From Henckelia pumila (lineage: Eukaryota; Streptophyta; Magnoliopsida; Lamiales; Gesneriaceae), in NCBI RefSeq assembly GCF_033568475.1, contig NW_027331831.1, forward strand, positions 2,728,001-2,792,000: a stretch of 64,000 bases of DNA. The letters are read 5' to 3'. Below are positions 11,959-26,051 of the stretch, piece after piece. The first letter of the stretch is position 1, and every line of letters starts with the position of its first letter. Made by a program: the position numbers and the translations under genes. The notes under the pieces were generated by a model. The model had not been told where the DNA came from. It saw only the letters and a program-made list of their open reading frames with translations, and did no database searches.

Positions 11959-13911
11959 TCAGGGCACTGTTAGGTGGGCTTTCTCATCTACATTTATCGA
12001 ATTTCCCTCCCACAGCTCAGCCAGGTCCTTCTTGACCCAAGAGCGAAGGATTACAGGTCCCAGGGTAGAAGGCACCTGCATTCGCCGCAAAATGGCAAAG
12101 AATTGAAAAGCGAGGTTGGATAATATCTACTAAACGTACTAGAGTCTAGAGATCAAGTCAAAATCCGAAGACAATGTTGGAACTCTTAATACAGTTTAAA
12201 TATTTGAATTTCACCTTAGTTTCAACTGTCTTTAGTATAAGAATAATCAATGTCCGTACATACCAGATACAAAAGAGCTGGTTGAGGTGAGCGTGTCAAA
12301 ATGCCTGCTGCTAGTGCGGCTACCAGTCCAATTGCGTAGCCAGTAAGTGCATGTGGAAAGTATTTGAAACCCTTTGAAGATTGTACATCAAAGGCACTAG
12401 CAGAATCCCTGCTTTTTCGATGATCGAAACCGAGAACCATAGCTAAAAGCATAGATGGAATAGCCTGCAAAAAAAACGAAAAACGAAAAACAAAAACATA
12501 GCAAGTGCTCAAATTATTCAGAGTGTTATATGCAAAAGCAATACACAAATTATGCCAGAAAAGTAGTAGGATGCTGTAAACTCGTGCTTTGAGTCTTGAG
12601 AGCCCATATACAGAGAAGGTGACCGATAAAATTAAAAAATAAAAATTGAGTACTGGTAAAAAGTTCATTATTCGTTTAGCATCTCTCAGCAATAACATAC
12701 TTAAAATGCTCTGCATTTCTGGAGAGGAATTTGAACAAAACACGAACCTATGAGGCTGTGGAAAAGCCTTGTGAGCTTTCACAACCTCTGGTACGGTATA
12801 ATATGTCCATAAACACTGGTACCTATTGAAGCCATGGGCAAATTTTGATTAATGTGGATATCGATCGGTGAAGATTAGTCAAACTACAGACACCAACTTG
12901 CTTGAAAATAATGCAAAAGAAAGACATTAGCACAGTAAATGATTTTTAACAATACGGTCCCACATAATATGTTGTAGAGCCAGCTCACACACTGTGAGCC
13001 AAAACAGACTTGACCCAAATCTGAAAGCATTTAAACAGTCCCCAGCCGCGCCACACCAAGCAACCAAACGCTGTAAATCTAAATCACCAGGAACATATAA
13101 CAGAATATCTTACCATGTCTCCAAGACCAAGCATCATGTAGTCAGAAGCATTATTCCCAGGTGCTGCACCACCAAACATATTCCTAGGGAACACAATCTT
13201 GACAGGTAATTCAAGTTTTTTCGTAATCAACTGTAGCCCAGGAAGACTCAAACTATCAGCCACTGTGTGTACCGGATTAGACGCTTGTTGAGTTGCAACC
13301 GATACCATGACGTTAGCACCGAAAATTCTCTCAGAATAGAAAACCCAGAATATGTCATACAAGAACAGACAAAAAAGAAGCATTGCACATATCTTGATAT
13401 TGGGAAGCCGAACATGGCTGACAAAGGCAATGCAAAGAGAGATACCCAAAATGTTGTTCAATATCCAGTGCCCAGATACAATCCATGCCATAACTAAAGC
13501 AATGCAGATAAACAACAAAAGACTTTGGATGCGGGTAAATGGCTTGGAACAGCACTGAGATACATATGGGTCAGACAAACTGAACTGTGACTTGATGTGA
13601 GCAACATATGGTGACAAGCAAAAGTATAGGGCTGATGCCGACGCAACTGTGGTAAAGACGGTAAGAAATTGAGAGACTGAAGAAAACAGATAAAACATAA
13701 CAAGCAAGCTGCAAGAGCTCACTATTGGGATCATTAGAGCCTGAGAACTGTCCAAAGTAATGGAAGCTTCTGATAGGTCACGGTTTCGTTCCATTTCCTT
13801 CCCATAACTTAGAGCTCTAGAAGCAGAGGCATATGTCACTGATACGGCTGTGATTAGTAGAATGATCGAAGGCGGTTCCAGCAAATAAACAAGTTTCCAG
13901 AGTGGTTCCAT
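11959..13911 (-). CDS. SPPL1: Signal peptide peptidase-like 1 (intramembrane aspartyl protease)
   Basis: Three coding exons (13911-13114, 12464-12264, 12075-11959) give 371 residues, close to the 372 I recall for Arabidopsis SPPL1. The protein is a polytopic GxGD-type aspartyl protease that cuts transmembrane segments in endomembranes. The three family signatures are present: YD in the segment CLFLYDIFWVF (D186), GLGD in MLGLGDM (D265), and PAL in SPQPALLYLV (327-329). About nine hydrophobic segments can be seen. There is no long lumenal PA domain, which separates it from the SPPL2-5 group. The ATG directly follows an acceptor (TTTATTTCCTAG), so at least one intron lies in the 5' UTR. The C-terminal tail is short and charged, following KKDLAELWEG. 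Confidence 0.95.
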
Positions 13912-14820
13912 CTAGGAAATAAACTCTCACTCTGTTAAACTCAAGTCTGATAACTTCAAAAGTGGCCAACAATCAGGCTCAGTTAAAATTCAACGTTATC
14001 CCTTTGGAAACCATAGGCATGATTTCTGGAAAACACTGACTGCAAACAAAACAGGAGTTTTTATCTCCACAATGCCTGCCCCAATAATTTCCTGCAAAAA
14101 AACAATTTCATGAATAAGAGATCATATCAACGTGAGAAAAAATAAACAAAATTGTGTGCATCAACAGTACCAAAAAATCAAAGTCACGCACAAAATGGTA
14201 AGTATAGGGTCTCGGAGAAGAAATTTTACATTGAATACACGCCCTGCGAAAAAACACCACACAAATAAGTACATTCCTCCCTTCTTTTCCACTTTTCTTT
14301 GTAAGAAAAGAAGCTCATTAAGACCGTTTCAGTAATTTCTCACTAGATTAAAAATCCCTATAGAAAATTCGTGTTCAAGCGCAGGGGAAAGGAATGTAAA
14401 TTTTAGTTAACTCTCGCTCACTCACAAATAATCACAAGCAAAAATAGCTAAAAAATCACAATAAAAGGTACGAGATCCGGAGGGGGGCATTAGAGACAAA
14501 TAAATCTTTGAAACACGGAAAAATTTCAACAGAATTTGAATCAATTGACTAGATAATCGACGGTGATATAAATCTTTTTTGAAAAAAAAAAAAACATGCA
14601 TTCGTTAAAGATAAACAAAGCGCTGAAAACATGAACATATTCGGGCAAGAATCCACGATAAATCATTGAAAATTCATCGACTACTTACACCTAGGGATTT
14701 TCGGAGAGTGAGATCACCTTTGACTTGAAAATCTTTGAAGCAGAGAAAGAAAGAGGTTCAGCGGAGTGCGAAACCGAAATGAACTTGAGCAGGCGAATAT
14801 TTGCTATTCCCCCCTTTCCT
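13912..14820 (-). other. SPPL1 5' UTR exons, intron and promoter side
   Basis: On the minus strand an acceptor (TTTTTTTGCAG) sits at about 14093, followed by GC-balanced sequence, and a second acceptor touches the ATG at 13911. The leader is therefore probably split over two or more exons, with the transcription start somewhere near 14700-14800. The exact start cannot be seen. Confidence 0.5.
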
Positions 14821-17800
14821 TTATGTACATTACTGAATTGGCACCCATATTCTTGGATATTTATCATCAAATTTCAATGGGATAATTGGGGATTAGGGGA
14901 TATAACTTATAAGCCCCATTTTGGTTTATTTTTAAAAAGTAGGTTTATGTCTAAAAAAAATTTATATGATTCATCATTTAAAATATTATTTTTTATTTTT
15001 TATTTTATTTCCCACACATATCTGTATTTTTTCTTTAATTTTTCAAACAAACAAATAAGCATCCAATTTTCAACCCTTTTTTTTCCAAATCGTTACTTGT
15101 TTTATGTCCTGCGCATTTTTCGATTTTTTAAAATATTTTTAATATGAAATCATGTATATACATGGTTTTGCTTGATTTTCAGTTCTACGTGGACTAATTT
15201 TCATTTTATATAGACTGATTTTCGTATGCTTTTTCAGTTCATGTGGATTGTAGACTATTTTAGACTGAATTTAGTTAATGTGGATTGATGTAAGTTGATT
15301 TTCAGCTGATGTAAAGTGAATGTCCTCCGTATGACTGATTTTCACTTCATTCGGACGGTTTTCGACTAATTTTCACTTTATGTTGATTGATTTATGGTTC
15401 ATGTGCACTTATTTCGACGGATTATCATTCCTGTTAAACTGGCCAATTGATTTTAGTTATTGTATGTATATTGTTTTATCATTGACAATCAATAAGAATA
15501 GTAGTGGTGTAGTAATCAAATCTATGTATTAAAGTGCTCATTTTCAAACTAATTTTTAGCGTGGACCGGGGCCAACCATCTGGTGTGTCTGGGCTAGGCC
15601 CATATTTAATGCCTTTTCAACAAGCCCACCCATAATAGAATGAACCTGGCCCGTTTTAATATTCAGGAAGACTCTCTAAAAATATTTATCTTTTTAAAAG
15701 TTTTCATACGACAATTTGGCTTTTGGGACAGACTTGTCATTTATCCCTTGGGCAAAAGATTTTTGGAATCTGTATTTTATGTAGAATAATATTCATAATT
15801 CCACCTTTGTGGCAATCCATACTGAAATTGAAAGAAATATCATAATAAGTTGAAATTGTAAACTAATGAGAAAGTACGAATGGGAATGTAGTTGTTTTGG
15901 GAATATCCGATACACTTCGCCAACTTACTATCTAATATAATAATTTTATAATTGTAAACGATGTTTGGCTGATGATACCGGGTGAAATGGTTATCCAAAT
16001 CTAATTCTGTCCAAAATATCTTGATCCTTTTATTTTTTTATTTTTATTTTTACAATATTCGAAATTTATGATGATTAATAAATAAAAATTGGCATCTTAT
16101 AAAAATGTTATCCCCTCTGTTTTATATATAGGTGCCCAACATAATTACCCTTTTGGCAATATTAATATCTCAGTCCTGCGATGCTTTAGATTTTATTTTT
16201 TATAATTTGTAAGTATAAGTTTTTAATAATAATAATAATAATAATAATAATGATAATTAATTAATTAAAAACACGAATAAATTAACTTGAATAAAACAAT
16301 AATTTACAAGTTTTGAAAAACTTCATTGACTACGGTATTGTTGCTAACACTATCACAATCAAAATTTATTGACCCTTGAATTTGAAACTCTGATATAGTG
16401 ATATACGATTGATCATGACCAAAAAACGGATTTTTTTTTAAAAAAACAAAAAAAGTTTACATTATACAATAATTGACACTAATTAACTTTTGTTGATTAT
16501 CGTTGCATATAATAAAATAAAATAAAATAATACTGTAATTGTTGAGATTAAAAAGAAGACTTATATCAAAACCAGTCAACTATATTCTTGAAATAAACAC
16601 TCGGTGACTAACGTTACATCTAGTAAAAATTTGTCATTTCAAAATATGGTGTTCCCGAGTCTCCTCACGATCAACCAATTTAATGTTGTTGTACAATCTA
16701 AGATAATGATCTATATTTTGTAACAACATAAATGGAGTTTCAACTTTAAAGTTTGACTTGTGATTCGGTATTCCATGAAATCTTATTGTATTTACGAATT
16801 CAGAAGCTTGCTCATCATGCATGCACAGTAGCACGTCGTACTATAACTTAAATCCAACATTCCTTCATAGTGGTTTAGATATATTTATGTTTTCATTTAT
16901 AAACTGAATGACATCAAGAGTCGGTATCAAAGTAATCATCTGTTGAAAATATGTATACGTAGTATTACCAATAGTGTTGGCTGAAGACGGATACATATTC
17001 TCAATTTTTTTTCCCAGTATAACCATCATAATCTTTCATCATAAGTTCACAAAAAAAATTGGCATAAATTAACTTACCAAAAGTTATATCTCATTTCCGT
17101 GACGTTTAAATATCTAAAAACTTGAATTCATACGTCATCGATAGAAAAGTATAATTGAAAATATTGCAGGCATGAGTTTTAACGATAAAATTGATTTGGT
17201 ATTTGTTTGTTGTTGTCTTGTATTTAATTTGATTTACTGCAATGACGACATTTTTAATAGCAAATATATGACTTTATTTGAGTATCAGTTTTACTTTGTC
17301 CATGATGTGATGTTTTTATTGTTCTGTACATGCGTGAACCTTGTAAAATAAATAAAATGCAAATCTCACTTTCTTATATTTGGATAATACTAATATTAAA
17401 AAAAAGTATATACTTCTCGAATATGAAAGATGTATTCCAAATTGAAAATCCTCATTGTTTCTATATGTTGGTAGACCATAACAATGAACTGATCGGAGTT
17501 TCAACGTGCATTTTTTAAAAAGTGTTAACCACACAAATAACTTTCTATAAATAATTCATTTTTGTATTCTGATTGGAAAATGATATAACGGGTGTATTAG
17601 AGAAGGAATGACGCAACATATTATTAATTTACGAAGTATTACATATAAAGATATGACACAAAACTCTAACTGAAATTGTGGGATGAGATCTCGAGTTCGA
17701 AACTCAATTGCAACAAAAATTCCTTCCTTTAACTAAAAAAAAATTGTCAACTGTAATTAGATAAAATAATATAAAAATGCAAAATTTGAATGTGGTTTGG

Positions 17801-18560
17801 TTTCTAATTTCAAGAAGATATTACATATTCAGATCTGAATTTTGAAACGTAATTCAAATAGATATAACTCATATATTTACAAATATATAATATTATATAT
17901 ATATATTAAATATCTCAGTTTTTAAAGCTTGCTGTATGCCTAAAAAAACCAAATCATATATTACAGATACTTATATGATATAATATAATTACATTTTTAT
18001 AAAATGCATTTTAATGGGATTTACTAAATTTAACATGCAACTTTACTTTTATATACTTATAGATATAGATATACATATATTTTTTGACTTGACAAGATTA
18101 ATTACTTTGGACAAGCAGATATTCTGGCATTTTTTGTTATACTTTTCACTACTTCAATGTCATAATTTTTGACAATGTTTCACATTAATTTATCTCATCG
18201 TTTGAATCAAACAAACCGTGAAATATAATAAAATTTTATAACGATTTCGATGATCTATTTATCAATTCTAAAAAAACAAGAACAAATATGAAATAATTAT
18301 CATAAAAGTCGATCATAGCCTCGAGTCTTAACACTACTTGGATTTGATAATTCACCGAGACATCAAAATGATTTTATTAAAAAACAATTGGCATTGTTTC
18401 ACTTAACTAATGTACTCAACCAAACATGGTCTTAGATTCTCAAAAGTAAAAAAATTATATTAAATATTAAATTAAAATTAAAGCTAGAATTAAAAAAAAA
18501 AAGAGAGAGGGTTGGTCTAGTTTCTACTTTTTCACAGTTTTACGTATATATTCCAATTTC
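14821..18560. other. AT-rich intergenic region without a recognisable gene
   Basis: This is 3.7 kb of low-complexity AT-rich sequence. It includes a short AAT microsatellite near 16225-16252 and an AT run near 17890. The block at 15180-15400 repeats GATTTTCA-type words (CTGATTTTC, TGATGTAAG), probably an old expanded repeat. TTATCCCCTCTGTTTTATATATAGG at 16108 resembles a worn MITE end. No frame shows protein-like composition. Confidence 0.6.
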
Positions 18561-18589
18561 ATGTCCCATTCCCACCTTCTAATTTCATC

Positions 18590-18741
18590 TCAGTTCTCTC
18601 ACTCTAAAAACCTTCGCCGACTCCTCTCCTATCTGGTTTAGGTAATATATAGATTCATTCCTGCGAATTCGACGGCGTTGTCTCCGTCGACGAGCAACCT
18701 TTCACCCGTCGCCGGCGATCCTCCTGTCACTTTACTGGACC
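18590..18741 (+). other. Probable 5' UTR exon of the C2H2 zinc-finger gene
   Basis: CT-rich sequence (TCTCTCACTCTAAAAACC) changes to GC-richer sequence that ends at a donor near 18742 (GACCGGTACGTG). The next acceptor is at 20274-20275, just before the ATG. I infer a leader exon and a 1.5-kb leader intron, a common arrangement in plants. Only composition and splice-like sites support this. Confidence 0.5.
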
Positions 18742-20275
18742 GGTACGTGATTCGTTTCGCTCTTATGAACTGTAGGTTACATGCGGATCGCAGATCACGT
18801 GATCTCATGAACCCTAGCATATGTTGTTAATTTTTATCCTTGGTTTTTGGTCGCGGCCAATTTTTGTCATTCCGACATCTGTAGGATCCCTGATTGTTTG
18901 TTTATTTGTTTTTAATTTATCCGTCTATTTGATTTTGTTATTAATTTTGAACTGAATCGTTCGGTATTTTGTTCGTTTTTTATCCGAGTTTATCGAGATT
19001 GTTTGCGCGTGTGCAGTGGATCTGTTTTTAATGGTTTTTTTTCTTTTTTGTTTTTTTCCCACCCTTTTGGTTGAAGGAAAAGTTTTATGTTGTGGTCCTA
19101 GGTTTTTCCTGTGGAATTTTGCTTGAGAATAGCTTGGTTTAAATGATTTAATCGTGGCAAGGATCAGCAGGAACTTCTTTTGTGGTTGTGGGATGGTGAT
19201 GGGAGGAAAGAACATGGGGTTCGGCTACTGTTTATTTGCTTTTTATACATGCTGGGGATATGATTACGTTGTGTTTGTGCATATTGGAAAATCTGATTGG
19301 CAATATTCGTGATCACTAAATATTTATTGCTAAGTCGTGTTTGGGTGGTGGGTGCGTAGACATGCACATCTACTTGTTAGTTCATTTATTAGATATAGGG
19401 CTAGCTAAAACACCGAGCTTAGGAAATTACTTTATTAAGCATGTTTTTTGCGTGCTTATTCAGCAGGAACAGTTCTTGTTGGACACAAAGGCTTTTTAAA
19501 AACAACTTGCCCGAAGAAAAAATTTTCTAAAAAGTGTTACTTAGTTTGGCTTTTCTGTCTAAAACACACTCATAGAAGGTTTCTTTATTGATGTTCTTCT
19601 GTATGCTATAGGAATAGCATAAGCTTTATATCAGTCAATTGCCAGTCGTTAGACTTAACTAACTGCGTTGAAAACTTCTGTTTATCTGTTAATGTTTATC
19701 ACGTTGCAGAAGATCAAGCTATATTCAAAACATTAACATACTTTGACACACCCTCACACACCATCTAATCACTATACTGCTTCGGAGGCAATAAAAAATT
19801 GTGCTTGTCTACATAGGAAATATGACTAGATTTTCATTTGGGTCGAAATGCATCGGTTTTGCCTTATAAACCTTTGATACTTGGTTTTCTTGAATGTTTT
19901 GCCCAAGCTTTATTTTCTTTATGTTGCGACTGCACTAGTTCTTTGCCTATGTCCATTCATTGAGGTCTTGTTTTATGTATTAGCAATTCAACTAATCGAG
20001 CCATTATGAATCCTTATTTTTCATCCCATTTAAAAAATAATATCAACCTTCTCCTATTCATGAGATGATGGGTTTCTCTGAACGAATCAAATATTTTTCT
20101 CACTGTAATTTGAATTTTTTAGCACAGTGGCATTATTTGGTTAAGTTAATTGATACTACAGTATTCTCTTGGTTCAAAATGAGTCTATGCATTTTTTGCT
20201 CTCTTCCATGTATGATCATGCAATCTATACATCCGTGCAGTGCCACTGTACGATCTGATTGTAGTTGGATCTTAG

Positions 20276-23200
20276 ATGTCTGTTGCAAATCTCTGCACCA
20301 GTGGAAATCTCAATGCCATGAGATCAGATGAAGGGAATGATTCCCTCGATAATTTCATCAGACAAGCTGTTGGAAAGGAACCTATTCTTCCCTTTTCAAG
20401 AACCGGGGACAGCCCAGTACAGTGGATTCAGTTGCTTCATTCCTTAGATCAGCCAGGTGGGTAAATAATTTAAGTCTATCTATTTTAATATTATTCTTTT
20501 ATGCTGCTATAGCCTGTAAGCTTTTGATCCATGGAAAAGCCACTGGATATCATCGAGTTGTCAACAGCCGCTATAGTTTGCTTATTAATTCTTGTCTTTC
20601 TACTTTTTTTACAGATCTTCCCGGTTGGCCCTTGCTTACTCCTGTGAAAGTTCAGATGCAGAAGTGTGAAAAGTGTTCCCGAGAGTTCTGTTCGCCAATT
20701 AACTACAGGAGACACATTCGCGTGCACCGTCGGTCTCTGAATGTGGATAAGGTTGTATATTTTTACATGATTTAATGAGAAATTGTGGAATATGGGCAGC
20801 TTGTTTGCTGAATTCTTGAGCTTTAATCTTTTCTGATAGTATTGTCTATCTATATTTTCCTTGTATGAAAATTTTTCCTAGCTGTTCTTGTAGCATATTG
20901 TGGTGAATCTTTTAGATGTCAAAATTGGTGAAGACAGGCTGTAGTTGATTTCTTAGTTTTCGTTTATCAAATATTTCTCATTCTTGAGTTCACATTATGT
21001 AGGAATCTCACAAAAATAGGGATTTATTGGCTGCTTTTTGGGATAAGGTAACAGATTAAGCTTCCCCTGTTGCATTTGTTTCTTATTTATCTTACCATTA
21101 TTTACATAATTACTTGTTATTCCACAGCTATCACTGAAGGATTCCATGGAAATATCATCGTTGAGTAATGTGATGCTAAAGGTAATTGCCACCTAAGTTC
21201 TTTTTCTTTGTGTGTTATGTTTGTTCTGCACAATGTTTGACCATATGTTTAATATTCTGCCTGCTTGCGTTGTGTCGAGAAAGTTACTTTGTTTGATGAT
21301 AAGCCAGTGTTGTCCGTGGTAAGAAAATCTAACCTGGACTTCGTATTTGAACAATCTGGACTTTTTAGCTGGACTACTTTTATGCTGGGTTATCCCAAAA
21401 AAGTAAAGAATTCTCAGGAAGAAAGTTGCTTTGTTTGATGATAAGCCAATGTTGTCCATGAACCATGGTTAAGAAAATCTAACCTGGAATTCGTATTTGA
21501 ACAATCTAGACTTTTTAGCTGGGCTACGTTTATGCTGGGTTATCCCAAAAAAGAAACGAATTCTCAGGAAGATGAATTATTCAATTTTGTAAAAAAGTAC
21601 TCTTCCAATTGAGAAATGGGAACATGTAAGTTTGTAGCTATTATATCGCTCTTACATTGCATCAGAATTTTTTATGAAATAGGTTGAACTTTGGTATTTT
21701 CTCATCTTGTAGAAATTTTGCTTGGCTGAGTACTAATTGAATTTGTAAGTCAATGGATTTTGTCTTGTGCATGTCATTCTGATAAAACAGCATCTGGCTT
21801 CTTTACCTATAATGACGCGGGGGCATGAAAATAATTCGTGTGATCATGAATTTTCTACGCATTCATCAGAATCTTCTACCTTCTTATAGAAAGTCTATCT
21901 GCTTATCCTTCTTTCTTATTTCTGCCATTATTGTGTTCTGATTCTTGTGCATGGACTGGTTGCATTGCTTCATTTGTGATAGTTCTGGGATTTTATTCAA
22001 CACTGGAGTGCTCATTTTAGTTTATAGATAGTTGATACACTGAAAAGGAAGTGTCACAAAGTTAAAATGATTTCTAAATGTGACTCTGCGTCTTGTGTTC
22101 TGTTTCATTATGTCGTTTTGTGTTCTGTTTCATTGTTGTTGTTGATTGTGTGTGTATTTGAAAATAGTTGAAATATTATGTGGTTTTTTAGGTTGACAAA
22201 AATCACTGACAATCGATTTGCCTATAACTATGAGAAGCACAATAGTACTAGGCAACTATTGAAGGATTTCAATAGCCAGTTTCATAAATTGAGTTTGAAA
22301 TACGGGGTCTTGTCTTTGGTTGTTTTTATCTATGTGTGAATGGTTTCAATGTATTCATAATGACCAAATATCATTTTTCTTTAAATTATTGCATACTTCA
22401 TTGCCTTCTCAATCCTTTGAATTATTTAAAAATATAACCTGGTCTCTCAATCAATGAAGATTGAAGTAATAATGTGACATCCTCTTTTTTTTTGTTGAAT
22501 TATTGGTTTTTCTTATAACATTCACAGAAACTGGTATGTCATTGTTCAGGATATTCCTGGATCGTCGATAGTAAGGGCTTTGGCATCCTCTCTTCGCAAA
22601 CCAGGGTTGTGGACTCTTCCACCGGTTTATGTGAAAGCTGGCTCTGCATTATTGGTGAGGCATATTTTTACGCCACACTGCCACCTGTTCAATAGTTCAA
22701 TCGTCCCTACCTTCTCTACAGTCTACACTGCTATCATTGCTCTTCTTTTCCCCCTCTTTTTTTTTCCTAAGTGAAACTTTGTTCTCAGGACATTATTCAT
22801 GCTAAGCCTTCCAGGCTGCCAATATCCTCAGAGGAATTGTTCAGCATCCTTGATAATACCAGCGAGAGAACATTTTTGTGTGCTGGCACTGCTGATTCTG
22901 TGCAAAGATATGTTTTTGATGTAGAAGCGGCTAAAAATAGCCTTGAGCTGAAGAATTTAGTTGCTTGCGCTGGATTCCTTTTTGAACTGCAGCTGGTATT
23001 CACTCTTCATCAAACCCTTTATCTGTTTCCGTGTTTAGATACCATTGAATGACTGCTAGTTTATCTCACTGTGTGCACTCTGAAAGCTAGCATTTTTGTG
23101 TTTGAATGGTTTTTCTCTTGAAGAACTTGAAATCGTGAGGATCTTTTAAGAAAAACTTACCCAAATGTAACTGCATGAAAAACAGGAACAAAATCCTTAG

Positions 23201-26051
23201 ATGTCTATTTTCCCTAACGGGCCTAACCACATACTGATCCAGCCATGAGGGATTCTATCGCAAACCCTTTTCTTCTTAATTTTGAGGTGGATTGGTGGTT
23301 TACTATTGAAGATTATCGTCCTTCCATTAGACAGAGCCATACCTCAGTCTTGTCTCGAGTAAATTAATATGATATACAATATATATGGCTCATGCTTTTG
23401 TAACCAGGTGAAAGCATGGGTTGCAGACAAAGATGCAGAGGCTTTGAGATGCCACAAGCTGCTTGTCGAGGAGGAAGAAGCTGCTCAAAAAAGGTATCGA
23501 GCAATTGACATGAATTATGCATGAAATTGTGTACTTTACATCTCTTGCTTTCTCTAATTCTCTTGTATGTGTATGCATGTAATGTAATATTTGTATATGT
23601 ATGTTAGTATATCATACATGTATCTATGTGTTATGGCATTGTTATGTCTTTGGAGTTAATCTCATTCTAATTGCATGTCTTTTACTGCTACTTATCTTGT
23701 GGCTTTCCTCTACACGACAGAAAATAGTTATTTGTAATTTGGCTGTTATTTATTGGTGTTACTTAAAGGTCATTATGTCTAATCAGTTTGGTCTCTGTTC
23801 TATGTAGTTGGTCTTGGGCATCTGTGTTTTGAGGTATACATATGTATGTATTCGCTGGTCATGTAAATATTTCCAAAAACATATAAATTAAGATAAGTTT
23901 TTTGAGCTTCTTTGGTAAATTTTTGTCATTATTTGGTTCTTGGAATTTGCTTCTTACATTGGAGGATTTCTTGGATGGTGGGGTTGTAACTGTATTACCT
24001 CTTTTTTTTTGTTAGTCTTATAAGTGTTGTTCCAATTAACCAACCCTCTTGAGTTATGCCTCATACCCATGCACATTATCCTATAATAAATAGTTCTTTT
24101 TACCGCATCATTTTGTTTGCACTCACAACTGTGTTGTATTACTAATAAATTCAATTTGCGCCGTTATTGTTTCTTTTGGTACCCCTCAATTCATTTCAAC
24201 TTTCAAGGTTTCTAATTATTGTTGTGGCTAGAGAAATTATTGTAGTTGATCAAATATTTTTAATTATAGATTGTAATGTAGCTATAGTCACGTGTTTGAT
24301 TCAAAATTATAAACACATCTAATATAAATTAGTTTACAAATTAGAAAAACTCAAATCCTTAGTTGTTTAATAATAATAATTAATTTTAAAAATGAGCTAC
24401 ATTGGAGGTTAGTTAATGATATGAGAGGACATTTGGTGCGGTTAAGTATGCATGAGGTATAGGTTAGGAAATAGGAGCGAAGTTGGAATTGGTTCTAAAA
24501 TTAGAATCGCTCTTCTCTTATCGTTCATGCTTGTATTATTTGTTAAAAAGCACAAGCAATTGAGTCTATTGATGTGCTTTTGGTATTGGAGTCATTCAGC
24601 AAGACCTTAACATATCTTAAAATTCACATCACTTCGTTTACATAATTAGACATGACTTATGTTGAGTGCTGATGGCATTACAACCCTAGTGACTCATTCT
24701 GGTTGTGGTTTTGACAGGCAAGCGGAAATTTTGGAGAGGAAAAAACAAAAAAAGCTTCGTCAAAAGGAACAAAAATTCAAGGAACACTTGTATGAGGAGA
24801 ATGGATACTTGAATGTCGCTGTTGATGCAGTAGATGAACCAGTTTTGGCTGAAGCATCTGCGATTACATCCCCATCTGATTCTGACTCAAATTCACCAAA
24901 TGCCGACAAGTTTATCCAGTCCTACTTAGACTCCTTACAGAATTGTAGCAAAGAAGAAGAAATAGATATTGAAGCACAGTTGGATTTTAACATTGAACAT
25001 ATAATTCTAGACGATTTTCAGACAATTGAACCTGGTGCAAATGATCACCAGCATGTTGCTATCAATAATTGGCAAGTTCCAAAATCACACAAGGCTGGCC
25101 GGAATGGCTTTGTTGTTCGGAAAAATCTTCAAGCGTTAAAACCCGAAGTTACACAAAAGTTCCGACCTACCAAAGGCCAGGCTCAAGTTAACGGGAACAA
25201 AGTTTGGACCAGAAAATTTAAACCGAATAATGCCGGGGAGAGCTTGAAAGCGACGTTGCCAGTAAAGGTTAGTTGCCGAACAGAGGATACTAACAGCGAG
25301 GTGATGATTGGTTCTATTTCCGTGGCACTAAAAGTTTGTGATTTGAGGAAACATGAGTGCAGTCCAGATGAATCGATAGATTCTCCTAGCATGGAGCATG
25401 CCATCCTCAACAAGAATATTATGGTAGAGGAACTAGCTAATGCAGATAGTGTCCAGTCTGGCACCAAAGGTGAAGCTATGAGTACCTCCCCAGTTGAGAG
25501 CGGTAACGAGGAATCAGGTGTGTTTTGTGGTATGTTGAGTATGAATGATCGATTTTCATCCAGTGAAAGATGTGTACCATCACACTCGACAGAGGAGGAC
25601 GATGATGATCGTGACAGTGGAAAGGACACCTGCCTACTTTCAGGCGAAACCCCTCAACAAGAACATGCACCGTTCTCCAGCCTTGCAGCTAAAGAATTTC
25701 TTGCACTGAGTACGCGTAGTTTTATTGTTTTCACCGTTCCTTCTCTCGTCATCTTAACAATTTGTACTTAAATTTCCTTTTCTTCTGACTCTGTAAGTTT
25801 TATCTGTTGTTTATTGTGAAGGATGGAAGAAAGCTTTGTCTGCTGACCATGTGAGATTAGTCCTTTCCCCGGGACCGGAAACTCCCGGAAACTCCGACAA
25901 AATGGCCACTCAAGCATCAGTTCTTGGAGAAATTAGTGTTCTCGGTAACGTTGAGAACCGGCTCAGCGGACATTCTCAAGGTATACCCAGAACAAAACCG
26001 GAGAAGAGTTTGCGGATTAAATACAGACCGAAAGAAAAAGGTGTTGTCTAG
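20276..26051 (+). CDS. C2H2 zinc-finger protein with coiled-coil region, function unknown
   Basis: Nine coding exons (20276-20456, 20615-20751, 21003-21047, 21128-21181, 22550-22654, 22789-22995, 23408-23493, 24718-25709, 25822-26051) join in phase to 678 residues. One classic C2H2 finger is visible: C78-x2-C81-x12-H94-x3-H98 in KCEKCSREFCSPINYRRHIR. After it come a conserved-looking block (SLRKPGLWTLPPVYVKAGSA), then a charged helical stretch rich in E, K and Q (AQKRQAEILERKKQKKLRQK) that should form a coiled coil. A long Ser/Asp/Glu-rich middle follows, and the end is FLALRWKKALSADHVRLVLS. I recall plant proteins with this layout annotated only as C2H2-like, and I know of no established role. 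The single finger and lack of basic DNA-binding arrays leave nucleic-acid binding unproven. The acceptor TTAG directly precedes the ATG, and in-frame continuity supports this start. Confidence 0.88.
21279..21571. repeat. Tandem direct duplication (about 142-bp period) in an intron of the C2H2 gene
   Basis: Unit 1 (21279-21420) and unit 2 (21421-21571) both run from GAAAGTTRCTTTGTTTGATG through ATGCTGGGTTATCCC to AATTCTCAGGAAG. Identity is about 93% by eye. Unit 2 carries an extra AACCATGG-like segment. It lies wholly within the intron between exons 4 and 5. Confidence 0.92.

Noticed and set aside
14725-15147. 140-codon open frame on the plus strand
   Set aside because: It starts in the SPPL1 leader region on the opposite strand and turns into Phe/Ile/Tyr-rich low-complexity sequence. 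Chance frame.
17640-17735. GAGTTCGAAACTC as a possible second SINE B box
   Set aside because: The B-box match is poor and no A box or tail could be placed.
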